Assembly: GCA_963931925.1 (NCBI GenBank)
Contig: OZ007582.1
Coordinates: forward strand, 32,289,230 to 32,353,229
Length of the DNA stretch: 64,000 bases
Source: Onchidella celtica
Lineage: Eukaryota > Mollusca > Gastropoda > Systellommatophora > Onchidiidae
Reading direction: 5' to 3'
The notes under the pieces were generated by a model. That model was given only the letters and a program-made list of their open reading frames with translations. It was not told the DNA's origin and searched no databases. Below are positions 1 through 11,038 of the stretch, in pieces. Numbering within the stretch: the stretch's first letter is position 1; each line of letters opens with the position of its first letter. The position numbers were made by a program, and so were the translations under genes.

Positions 1-68
1 GGTGGACGAATTTCCAGTTTGGAAATGGGATTGGTACAGAGAGAAGTATTTTCCTCTTCTAGGTTCTT

Positions 69-198
69 CCATTCATTCATTCATTTATCCATTCATTCAT
101 TCATTCATTCATTCATTCATTCATTCATTCATTCATTCATTCATTCATTCATTCATTCATTCATTCATGCATTCATTCATGCATCCATTCATTCATTC
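69..198. repeat. (ATTC)n tetranucleotide microsatellite
   Basis: About 130 bp of nearly pure ATTC/CATT repeats with a few interruptions near both ends. The open frames through it (HSFI-type peptides) are by-products of the repeat. Confidence 0.97.
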
Positions 199-2060
199 TG
201 AAACAATCTGAAAGATACAGAGAACTCGCCAGCCATTAAATAAATTATTAAATAGAATATTTTAGAATAAAAATCTTAAATAAATAAATATATTAATATA
301 CCCACAGTGTACTTTGTAAAATAAATTTATTTTAAAAATAACTCCTTTTATCTGCCAGGGCCGACAGACTTTTTCTGCCGGCCCAGCCATACAGGCAGAA
401 ACAATGGCCTCGGATGCCTATTGCACCCGGGACCACCCAACGCAGAGTTTTTATAAAGATCCCTGAAATTATGCTCTGCTGCGGGACTAGTCTTGATGCC
501 GCCAGGCTCCCTGGCGGCACCAGGAACTAAAGATCAAAATTCAAAAACCCTAGAGCCCTGCTAGGCCTTAATATCTTATTAATTGTTTTAACTGGGGCTC
601 TAGAGGAAAACAGTCAATTAGTGACATGTTTTATTGGCAATAAAGGGATCAAACTCCTGAAAGGGACAGTGTCCCAGAACTGCTGTCTACTTATCTCCCT
701 TCTTCTGTCACTTGTCTTGCCCTTGCCTTGGCACTCACCAGAAAATGAATAATATACCACGACCGGAAAAGACGAAGAACGAAGACAACAGAAAGAAAGA
801 AAGAAAAACAACAAACAAGAAAGAGAGAGACAATCAAGAACAGGGGGCCAACAACACTATGCTGAGGCCCCCGAGAAACAAACGAACTCATCGCGATACA
901 GAGAACTCTCGTGTCAGTGAATCAGAGGGTAGAAAAGAAAACAAAGCTGAGACCATTTTGTACTTCTTCCTTAACTCTAGTACATCTTAAGTTGCTTAGT
1001 GGTTGTTCTTACCATCAACTTGCTTTGTCTAACACATCTTATATATTATCATATCAAACGTTAGCCGTAATCGTTACCGTAAGCTCAAGTGCCAGTGAAA
1101 ACTGATTAAACTACAGATTATCTGTACTAGATGATGCCACTACAAGACAGACATTATGTCCAGACGTCAGCACTTTCCACGGTAAGAAAATTCCCACCCG
1201 AAAACAACATGCATTCTATTAGAAACCATCTGTTGAAGTCAGTGCCCATCTCTTTAGAAAACAAGCAAAGTGATTTGCTGCCTTCCCGGCTTAGTTTCAA
1301 TACTGAATCGCCTTACAACACATGGAAACATACTTGGCCCAGAGATGACAGTCAATAAGCTGACACATTAGTGGAGAAATCTCTACTGGAAGCGCCGTAT
1401 ATCTCCTGTCAGAACCAAATCGTCTATCACAATACCAGCAATGCCATCTGACAAACGAGACTAGGATAAGTCACCACATCGGTATACACCTGTAGTGCCC
1501 GATGGAGGAAGTCAATAAATGATGAATTGATTAACATAAGAGTTTTGGCAACGGAAATAGTTCCTACTTTGCTCCAGTCACGAAAACTTGAGTTTTACCA
1601 AAAACTGATTTCAAAATGGCTGTCCTCAGAATATCTTATTCAACCAAAGTCTCTGGACGCCTTCGTTCTCTGTAGACTGCATCACCTGTGATGTTACGCC
1701 AGTATCATAATCCACCAAAGTTGATGAATGCCACACTGTACAGTGTACCAAACTGCTGTAAAAATGTCATCGAAGTAGAAACAGCCTTTGACGCGTTTGC
1801 TGGTGAATGCCATTAACATCCCACGGATATCCCTACAGCCATGGGATACCAAATTCCCCTATATCTTCCAACGCCGACTTTTCTCTCTGAGACCAAGTTT
1901 TACTACAACAATAGATAAACCCAGGGACAATCACTAAAGAGCATAGGACAAGATCTGAGGAAACCCATTTTTTTTTAAAGTCACTGTTATATATATCTGG
2001 CTGGAAGGTGAGCAAGAATGTTGTCTTCAAGGAAATTCTGTGAGACACACATTTAACATG
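199..2060. other. Intergenic stretch, no gene recognised
   Basis: Only short unrelated open frames are present, with no recognisable domain. It contains a perfect hairpin at 497-519 (10-bp stem of TGCCGCCAGG and its complement, 3-nt loop) and an A/G-rich stretch at about 755-850. Nothing else stands out. Confidence 0.5.
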
Positions 2061-2066
2061 CGTGAG

Positions 2067-2141
2067 CGTGTGTGTGTGCGCGCAGGCGTGTGTGTGTGTG
2101 TGTGTTAAAAGTGCGCATGTTTGTGTGTGTTGTGTGTGTAT
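2067..2141. repeat. (TG)n-rich microsatellite
   Basis: Alternating TG/CG tract interrupted by short unique bases. Confidence 0.85.
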
Positions 2142-2590
2142 TTGTCCATTATTTATTTATTTCTCTAAAATGTGAAGAAGGACACCCGGCTCAGGATTAC
2201 AAAAATAAATTGTTTTCACCATAATTATTTTTGGCAATGTATTCAAGGGAAGCAACGCCGTTAATATTGGAAATCTAATTATTTACAAGGTTTTGTCCCT
2301 TGTTTTGGACCTTACACAACGTCCCGAAAGAGCCAGTGGCGTAAAAATGTTCCGGCAGTCAAGTTTGAACGATATTTTCATCCTTTTTTTCAAATTAATG
2401 TACATTTTTAATCCGATAGTGACATCCTTTAGCCGCGTACTGCATAGTTTAAATAATTTCAAAAATCAATCTCTAGTAAATTGCCACTATCATGATTAAA
2501 TGGATGTAGTTTTCAAACTTTCTCACGCGGCAAGTTGATGTGGGAAGTTGCAGCCATGACATGGAGAATTTTTTTAAACAACCGTTTTTG

Positions 2591-2643
2591 TTTGTTGGGT
2601 TGTTGTTGTTGTTGTTTGTTGTTGTTCCTGTTGTTGTTGTTGT

Positions 2644-2705
<62 letters not shown>

Positions 2706-2706
2706 G
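2591..2706. repeat. (TTG)n trinucleotide microsatellite
   Basis: Long GTT/TTG array, pure from about 2650 to 2706. It creates poly-V, poly-Q, poly-T and poly-N open frames on both strands, which are not genes. Confidence 0.97.
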
Positions 2707-3557
2707 CCCTGAATGATGATGAGAGGGCAAAAAATGCATAGTCTGTGATGGCTCCTGCCGTCATAGCCTGTAGGTTGAACTCGTTTCTCCCGTTGCAGTC
2801 TGTGCATTGTGTGAAGCTCACATGAACTCGCGAGGGGTTAGGTCCCGCTCGTCTGACAGAAACCGAAACCAGAATCAAAATAGAACGGATGGAAGCAGAA
2901 AAGATAACACAAATGTCAGGCCACTTCGTAGTTTATATAACTGTCCTTGTGTGAGATGTCTCAACTGCGCAAGACTGCTTTCTCGAGTATTGTATTTGTG
3001 AGTTTCCAGCTTATTAAAAATCCTATTGTTTAAAAAGAATTGTTTAACACTCTGAAGCTTTCTTCTTTGAAAGATGTTGCAAGATTTGTTGTTGATCTGT
3101 TTTGTTGTTGGTGGTGGTGGTGTTTGTGAATATCACTTGCACACAAAAACATGATAACAGTTTCATTTTAAATTCCTATTAAAGTGACAGTTTAGGATTG
3201 GTGATTAAACAAGACTGCGTGATGTATGTCTCATTATGCCAATCAAACCATGCTTTTGACAATTTGTATACCTGTTTGTCAGCCTTCTCCAATTGCACAG
3301 ATGTTGTCTCCCCAAACTGAGTGTAGAAATGTTTCAGATGACAGGAAAGAAGATTTCGTTCACCCGTCCTCGTTATTTCATTGAACACTGCAATTTCTTT
3401 CCTTGTCGTGTGAAAAAAAAAAAGATTAACTTAATCACGCTGACAAAATATGCCAAGTGACATTCAGATTTCCGCTATTTTTCAGAGTGCGTGCATTGCC
3501 TGTTACCGCTTTCCCACCTGAAGCTTGACAATCAGGAAGTTGAATCATCATCCTAAT
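2707..3557. other. Intergenic stretch, no gene recognised
   Basis: No open frame with a recognisable domain. A short GGT/GTT-rich patch lies at about 3089-3125. Confidence 0.4.
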
Positions 3558-3690
3558 GCAGTGGTTCTCAATCTATTTCGAGCAATCGCCCCTTTAGTCA
3601 CAAGTTGTTCATTTATCGCCCCTTTAATCTCCAATTGTTCATTTATCGCGTCCCCCCCCCCCCACCTCCTTTCCCTCAAAATCCCTACTC
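3558..3690 (+). mobile_element. Possible hAT-like transposon end fragment
   Basis: The motif CAGTGGTTCTCAATC at 3559 followed by a 'cgcccctttagtcac' block resembles the terminal region common to animal hAT elements and their MITEs. I see no matching second end nearby, so this is at most a fragment. It ends in a poly-C run near 3652. Confidence 0.3.
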
Positions 3691-3932
3691 AATTGATCAA
3701 ACCTAACAGATACATAAAAAAAAAAATTTCAATGATATTTATTTGCCATAAAACAGAAAAAAAAATAATTCTTTATCAAACTTCTGTGTGAGATGCTTGG
3801 AAAGAAAAAACTGAAATGTGAATTTTGCGAAACACTTAGCTGTAGAAAATACAAATAGGAAAAAAAATCCAGGTCAATCAGAAACATTTCAGTACCCCAG
3901 GTAATCTTCAAATAATAATATAATAATAACGG

Positions 3933-4700
<768 letters not shown>

Positions 4701-5064
4701 AGCTTGAAGTCTTCCATGCTTTTGGCGGACGGACGTGCTTTGGTGCTGCTAACGAAGCAAGAACTCGCAGCTAAGTAAACTGTTTCACTTCGTTCCTGTT
4801 GAAGTCTTTTCTTTTTTTTTTTTCACTTGAAAAAGGCGAAAGCCGAAAATTTGTGTATTTTCTGTCTTCTCTTTAGTTTGCTTTGTATTGTTTGGGTTTT
4901 ATTTCTCACGCGGGGCTTTGCAACATACAACCTTTTCTTTTTGCCCAATTTTGACTTTCTTACCTTGAATTATGCAGCACAGATTTTTTTTTTAAAAAGG
5001 ATTCCTTATGTCCATAAAGTTAAAAAATAACATATTTTTATATATTATAACATGTATATATATA

Positions 5065-5312
5065 TGTTGTGCCTAGATCCTGAAAATGCCTAAGTTCTTG
5101 AATTAGGCAGTTTTATGCCTAATTCGTGAAATAGGCAACAGCTGTGCCTAACTTGTGAAATCAATGTTAAATTTTGCCTAGATTGTGAAATTTCATGTTT
5201 TAGGCTGCCTAAGTCATGAAATTAGGCAAATTTTCATTTTAGGCACAACTACTCAACAATTTAGGCAATAATATCTTCAGAGTAGGCAAAATCCTTGCCT
5301 AATGTGTCAAGT
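5065..5312 (+). repeat. Left TIR of Ginger-like element
   Basis: Matches the reverse complement of 8049-8295 almost throughout. It contains over a dozen copies of GCCTA(A/G) or its complement TTAGGC in both orientations, spaced roughly every 15-25 bp and often flanking a 'tgaaa' block. This looks like an array of transposase-binding sites (inference). Confidence 0.9.
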
Positions 5313-5432
5313 CATCCGCCTGCGTGCGCATCTCTCACTACATTGCGTGATGTCCAAAAATAGAGAGTGAACACTTCCTCAGTCAAAACTACACATCAGC
5401 ACCTGACTTGTCAGTGTTAGCCAAATCCAGCC

Positions 5433-5810
5433 ATGGAAACTGAAAAGTTACAATTTCGTCTTCGTTTTGAGGAGCATCTTGAAAATGGAGGCTACACCAA
5501 ATTCTGTTTACCGGACCAGGAAACATACCAGACATGATTGACCAGTTAAGTGGTGCAGTTTCTGAAAAACACAGAAGTCTGTATTACCTGCGAAAAAAGT
5601 TCGAGATTATGGAAGTAGGAGGATTACAGAAAATCATCAAGGTAAGCCTTAAATACTGTACTATTTATTCCTTATTTGGCACATATACAGTACACACATC
5701 CACACACAAATACTCACACACACAGACACACACGCACAGACACACACACACACACTTACAATCATAAACACACAATAACACACTCATGCGTGCACATACA
5801 CATACAGAGA

Positions 5811-5847
<37 letters not shown>

Positions 5848-6063
5848 GAGTTAACAACACGTTCCAGTACAACACTCGCGCATGTGTCAATGTTAGTGTG
5901 TTTGTTTACTTTGTTTACTATTGGCGTGCTGTTGGGCTAAATTGAGAGAGAGAGAGACAGTAGTAGTAGTAGTAGTAGTAGTAGCAGCAGTAGTAGTAGT
6001 AGTAGTAGTAGTAGTAGTTATAGTAGTAGTAGTTCCATTGCAATATTATTTGTTCTCTTTCTT

Positions 6064-6096
<33 letters not shown>

Positions 6097-7712
6097 TTCT
6101 TTCTCTCTCTCTCTCTCTCTCTCCCTCCCTCTCTCACACACACACACCCACACATTTTTTTTTCTTTTCAGCTCAGGAAGAATCCGGATGACGGCATCCA
6201 ATACCTTCTGCCCAAGTTGGAAATTTTCGATGCTCTGTGGGATGCACACCTGTCAACTGGGCATTGAGGTGAGAAGAAGATGAGGTTCTTCATTGCTGAC
6301 AAGTACGACAATGTGACACAGAAGATGATAGCAGCGTTTGTCTCCAATTGCACAACTTGCCAGAAAAAGAAAACTAAGCCCAATAAGGGACTAGTTGTCC
6401 GACCACTGCAAACCAAAAACATCTTAGAGCGAGGTCAGGTCGACTTGATCGTGATGGAGTCTGCGCCTAATTGAGGATTCAAATACATCCTTAATTATCA
6501 AGATCATTTCTCGAAGTTCCTTTTTCTTCGTCCAATGACGACGAAGACGGCTGCAGAAACCGCCTACAACTTAATTGACATTTTTTGCATGATTACGCCA
6601 CCGACTGTGCTACAAAGTGACAACGGAAGGGAATTCACTGCTCACGTGATCAAAGAAATGATCGAGATATGGCCCGGACTCACCATCGTGCACGGATCCC
6701 CTCGTCACCCTCAGAGTCACGGATCTGTTGAGCGGTCCAACGCTGATGTCAAACAGATGCTGACAGCCTGGACCATCGACAACGACACAACTCAGTGGGC
6801 TGAGGGGCTAAGATTCGTCCAGCTGCAAAAAAACTCATCCCCTCATCGCAACCTGAACAATAGAACACCACTGGAAGTTTTCTGTGGCCGGAAGAAAACG
6901 TCTGGGCTTGAACGAACGTGCCAGCCAAAGGATGTCATCGCATGCTAGGAAAAGAAGAGGACCTTTTGGAAGTTCTGTCCAGAATGCAAGTTGCAGGTGG
7001 GCAGTGCGTTGAGCCTGGTGTAGCTGTGGATGAAAGTGATAAAGCAGCACCTGAAGAAGCCACAAGAGTCGAACCTGCTGATGGCAACGATGGTCTCTCT
7101 GAAAGTGGAGAGGCTGCCACTCCAAGTACAACTCTAGAACTCGGTCTACAAAATTCAACTGAAACTGATGCAGAGGTGGTGGGTGCAGTTGGAGGGGCCA
7201 CCACTTCAAGTACAGCTTCTGAAGACCATGCAAGCATCTTGACGCAGTGCAGACAAGATGCACGTGAAGGACAAGAAAAAAGCCGTGCTGAAATGCTGCG
7301 AACAACAAGAGACAAGCTTGTTCCACTTATGCAAGACGACTGCGTGCTGGTTCCAGTCAGTGAGTTTGATCGTGGGCGCCTTGATTGCAGAAACGTGCCT
7401 GGGGTGGCCCTGAAGGTTCACAACGACCTGTACCAAGTTGGCACCAAGCATGGCATCATAAACACTATGTTTTCTCGCAATCAAATTATTGAGGCCGATT
7501 TCCAAATTGTCACTGCTGACCAGGTGAAGGACACTGCCCTGCCAATGAGAACCAATGCTCAGCTTCACTCAAGACATGGAGGACAAGGATTCAAAAAATG
7601 TTCTTGCAATGGGAAGTGCGATACAGCCAGATGCAAGTGCAAGAAAGCAAAGAACTACTGCCATAGTCAGTGCCACCCAAACAATTCATCTTGTAAGAAC
7701 AAGAGCAAGTAA
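5433..7712 (+). pseudogene. Ginger-like integrase/transposase pseudogene
   Basis: Likely exon 1 runs from 5433 to 5641 (donor GTAAGC). Exon 2 starts at 6172 after a TTTTCAG acceptor; the intron between is filled with CA, GA, AGT and CT repeats. Exon 2 reads through a zinc-finger-like segment (TGH.., then NCTTCQKKK), then a DDE integrase core with D in GQVDLIVME, D in LQSDNGREF and E in SHGSVERSN. It ends with a charged linker and a cysteine-rich tail (CSCNGKCDTARCKCKK). Breaks: a frameshift near the end of exon 1 (about 5530), in-frame TGA codons at 6265 and 6472, and a frameshift at about 6900-6918 between the core and the tail. The resemblance is to KRBA2/SCAND3-type integrase-derived proteins. 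It lies between the TIRs, so it is the element's own transposase, not a host gene. Confidence 0.8.
5690..6150. repeat. Microsatellite cluster in transposase intron
   Basis: Successive CA (about 5690-5765), GA (about 5806-5848), AGT (about 5959-6032) and CT (about 6057-6145) tracts fill the intron. Confidence 0.93.
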
Positions 7713-8048
7713 GATAAGAAAATCGAGTGGATTTCCCTTTTTTGAAGCGTTACATTGGCCTTTTGTTTCTTGTTCTGTGACTTTATATTGACGTTTGGAA
7801 TTGGAACGTTTTGTTTGATGATAGATTGAATACTTGTGCCTCTCGTTTGAAGTATTCTAAAGTTGTGGTTGATGATACGTTTTTTTTTTTTGCTTTGAAA
7901 TTATGTGAAATTTGTCCTTCAACCCTACGGGTCTAATGTAGACTTGATCATTTGAAATTAAAAAAAAAAAACATTTCAAATGTTCACATTCTTTGTAACG
8001 TTATTTAATTTTATACACTGCACTTTAAAAGCACAACCTGGAAATTGA

Positions 8049-8295
8049 TTTGACACATTAGGCAAGGATTTTGTCTACTCTGAAGACATTATTGCCTAAA
8101 TTGTTGAGTAGTTGTGCCTAAAATGAAAATTTGCCTAATTTCATGACTTAGGCAGCCTAAAACATGAAATTTCACAATCTAGGCAAAATTTAACATTGAT
8201 TTCACAAGTTAGGCACAGCTGTTGCCTATTTCACGAATTAGGCATAAAACTGCCTAATTCAAGAACTTAGGCATTTTCAGGATCTAGGCACGACA
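8049..8295 (-). repeat. Right TIR of Ginger-like element
   Basis: Inverted copy of 5065-5312 with the same dense TTAGGC/GCCTAA motifs, differing by a few substitutions and small indels. Confidence 0.9.
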
Positions 8296-8639
8296 TATAT
8301 ATATGTATATATATATATATAATATATTATAACATAATTATTATATATATAACATATTGTTTATATATTTTTTCACTGAACTTTGAGAAAATGAAAGAAA
8401 AAAAAAAACAACTTGAGGCGGCTTGCTATTCTTAGAAGGATATTAAATTGCCCCTAGCTAGCTCTAATGACGACACAAGCAGCGTTACTTGTCATAGCAT
8501 GATAGACTACTTGTCCTACGATGATTATATCCTCGAAAAACTTCATGTTTATCAGTGACAGGACTTCAGGAGATCTACTACCTCAGCGGATATTGGTGGG
8601 GCCAATTCAGGTGTATCCGTAAGGGGTATGTGGGCGGTT

Positions 8640-9125
8640 GGTGGGTGCCGTCAGATTACGAAAAGCGTACATTAGAAAAGAGATAGAGAGGGGGGGGGGG
8701 AGACTTAGAGAAATCGGAGAGGGAGATAATAACAGATATCGGGGGTGAGAAGGGGAGGGAGAAGAGAGAGAAAGAGACAAAGGGCGATAGAGATGATAGA
8801 GAGAGTGGAAGATTGTGTATGAATATGTTTGTGTGTTTCCGGATAGAGAAAGAAAGTGAGAGAAATGTGAGAGAAAAAGTAAGAGAGATTATGAGAGATA
8901 ATAACAGAGAGATAGGGGAGAAAAGAGGAAGAGAGAGAGTGAGAGGGAAGGAACAAGAGAAAGAGAGAGAGTAACAGAGAGAAAGAGTCAGAGAGTGAAA
9001 GACAGAGCTAAAGAGAAAGAGAGTACATGATAGTGTGTGTGTGTGTGGCAGAGAGAGAGAGAAAGCGAGACAGTAAGAGAGGAGAATAATAGAGGACGAG
9101 AGGGAATGAAAAAGCGTGTTTCTGT
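8640..9125. repeat. GA-rich polypurine tract
   Basis: Imperfect GAGA repeats over about 480 bp with a poly-G run at about 8690 and short GT tracts. A similar tract at 34975-35200 follows the same preceding motif (GAAAAGCGTA), so the tract is part of the duplicated unit. Confidence 0.85.
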
Positions 9126-10100
9126 ATCTGTGTGTGTGTGTATGTATGTGTGGTTTACTTTAAAAATGTGCTGAGGTTTGACAGTCCTAAGGGCATGAAT
9201 CAGAAGTTATACAAAATATTCATTGTGGCACTGACTTAAAATAATTCAGATCGACCACTACTATTTTCTTCCTGGGGGAATAATAAATCGAAATTAATGA
9301 TTAAATTCAAGTGGGAACAGGTGAAACCAACTCAGCTCTTCTAGGTAATTTTCCCTTTGGACTCAACAATTTCTTTATACGTCCTGTTTCGGTCCTTGTC
9401 ATTCCAGGGGTTCTATTATGCTATAGAGCTGACTCAGCTGATTATTCAAAACATTTAAAATCAGTCTGAGTGATGCTGGTTCTCATTTAGTTCAGCTGCC
9501 TCTGCTTAGAACGACGAGAATTTTATATTAACTAGAGGAAATTTGGTATTGACGCAAAGGTTTCTACATTTTCATTAGCAGGATTGTATGTGTGACGGTC
9601 GTTACTCAAAGTTTACTTAGTCGTGTGATCTTAGCAGTGAAATGACCTGTGTGTATATTCTCTGTACAACTAGATCGAATAACTTCATTTCATTTGGCTG
9701 CCAGGAGACAAAACGTTTGTAAATCTTTCGGGTAACTTACTTTGTGTTAATGTTATTTTATTTTTTTTTATTCCGAGCTCATTGTACTTCTTTTCATGGG
9801 GTATCCGGTCAGTCAGTAAGTTTAACTTGTTGAAGGTGCTGATGTCTAAACCAGGTCTGTCAGTATTGTGTCATTCTGTTAGCTTTTTTTGGGTTTTGCC
9901 GTTTCAAAAAAGAAAAAAAAAGGAGTAGAAATAAGTTCTGTTACTGCAAAAATTAATGTTTGTTAATTCTCCTACATCGCCCTGGTCAGTACAGAACACA
10001 GACTAATAAATCAACCAGACTGGAAACACAAGCTTCGGGCTGTGTCGTTTTTTACGGAAGTTAATGAGATGCGGCCGTATAACCAACATGCCCGCCGCTC

Positions 10101-10110
10101 GGGAAATTCC
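10101..10110 (+). promoter_or_regulatory. Perfect kappaB-type motif inside the MITE
   Basis: GGGAAATTCC fits the NF-kappaB/Rel consensus GGGRNNYYCC. It lies about 930 bp upstream of the receptor start codon. Function is not shown by sequence alone. Confidence 0.4.
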
Positions 10111-10140
10111 GATTCTAGTTCATGACCTTTCGCTGTTTTA

Positions 10141-10148
10141 TGACGTCA
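10141..10148 (+). promoter_or_regulatory. Perfect CRE palindrome inside the MITE
   Basis: TGACGTCA is the full CREB/ATF palindrome, 30 bp after the kappaB-type motif and inside the same mobile insert. Confidence 0.4.
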
Positions 10149-11038
10149 CACAATGGGATCATCCAGTCTGGGTATTTTATTAGTCTGTGGTACAGAACCT
10201 AGAGGGAGAACTTCCCACCTTCCCGCTTCATCAAAAGAATCGTCCTCTGTTAGGCCAGATGCCACAACAATCATAAACTGCAGGGGTCGGCTCTAAGGTG
10301 GATGTTCATGTTAGGTAATCTTTTTATGTCATCGTTACTTGGATGGATGTATTGGACACATGAAAGCAAGCTAAGTCGTGGCAGATACTGTCAGGTTCAT
10401 CCCATTTTTACTTAATAGAAGGCTCGTCCCAATTTTGATTTTAAAAAAAAAAAACCTGTGGAGTTGCAGTAGGACTTGGAGCAAAGTTAAAATGTTGCAA
10501 AAGGTTCTATGTTGTAAACTCTCGCATCATACACAAGCAATGACAGATTTCCAATTCTTTTGTCTTTTGTTGTGTGTTACTTTATTGTTTACATCTAACG
10601 TGTTGCTTTGCACCATATAACCCCCTTCTACTTTTTCTCCATATTTTGCCGCTCATTCTCAATCACAGCTGTTCCAGCCATTGTTCTTGGTTTTATAATC
10701 TGGCAGCTCAACAGTAAAATAGTGTAAGACTTAAATTTAAAAATCTTTTGTCCAAATTGAACTAAAGTTATGAGTTATTTTGGACAATCCAAATGGGTCA
10801 TGATATTGCTTGTATGTATACAGATTTTATTTTGGATTTAAGGTCTCGATTCCATTTATCATTCATTGGACAAAGATATTGACAACGCAATGTTATACGA
10901 ACTCCTTTGCCTTAAATAAAAAACAATATTAAATATCTGTGACAGAAATGACATTATCTATTCAATATTCAAGTTACATATTTCTAATGACTTTGGTGTT
11001 GTCACGTATAAGAATTTCCTTATTTCACATCAGGTATT

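Larger units (their letters stand above)
5065..8295 (+). mobile_element. Ginger-like DNA transposon with long TIRs (decayed)
   Basis: A 3.2 kb element bounded by inverted repeats of about 247 bp (5065-5312 and 8049-8295) that start TGT..GTGCC and end GGCAC..ACA. Both flanks carry TATA (5061-5064 and 8296-8299), consistent with a 4-bp target duplication, though the flanks are AT-rich so this is weak. It encodes a retroviral-type DDE integrase rather than a mariner or hAT transposase. That combination (TIRs plus a gypsy-like integrase with no RT or gag) is known for the Ginger superfamily. The transposase is broken, so the copy is probably immobile. Confidence 0.82.
9998..10189. mobile_element. 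192-bp MITE with 9-bp target duplication
   Basis: The ends are inverted repeats (ACAGACTAATAAA.. against ..TTATTAGTCTGTG), extending to an inner CCAGACTGG/CCAGTCTGG pair. It is flanked by GTACAGAAC on both sides (9989-9997 and 10190-10198). The corresponding site in the second unit holds one GTACAGAAC (43404-43412) and no insert, which is a natural empty site. The 8-9 bp target size suggests a hAT-like or similar family, unassigned. Confidence 0.85.
9150..11038 (+). promoter_or_regulatory. Upstream region of the Ig receptor gene, duplicated
   Basis: No coding sequence is seen. The stretch from about 9170 to 10620 aligns by eye with 42600-43850 upstream of the receptor pseudogene, apart from a MITE at 9998-10189. 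The segment from about 10620 to the signal-peptide exon is missing in the second copy. No core promoter can be placed with confidence. Confidence 0.5.

Noticed and set aside
5065-5312. Telomere-like TTAGGC repeats
   Set aside because: Motifs alternate in orientation and are spaced, and are part of transposon TIRs.
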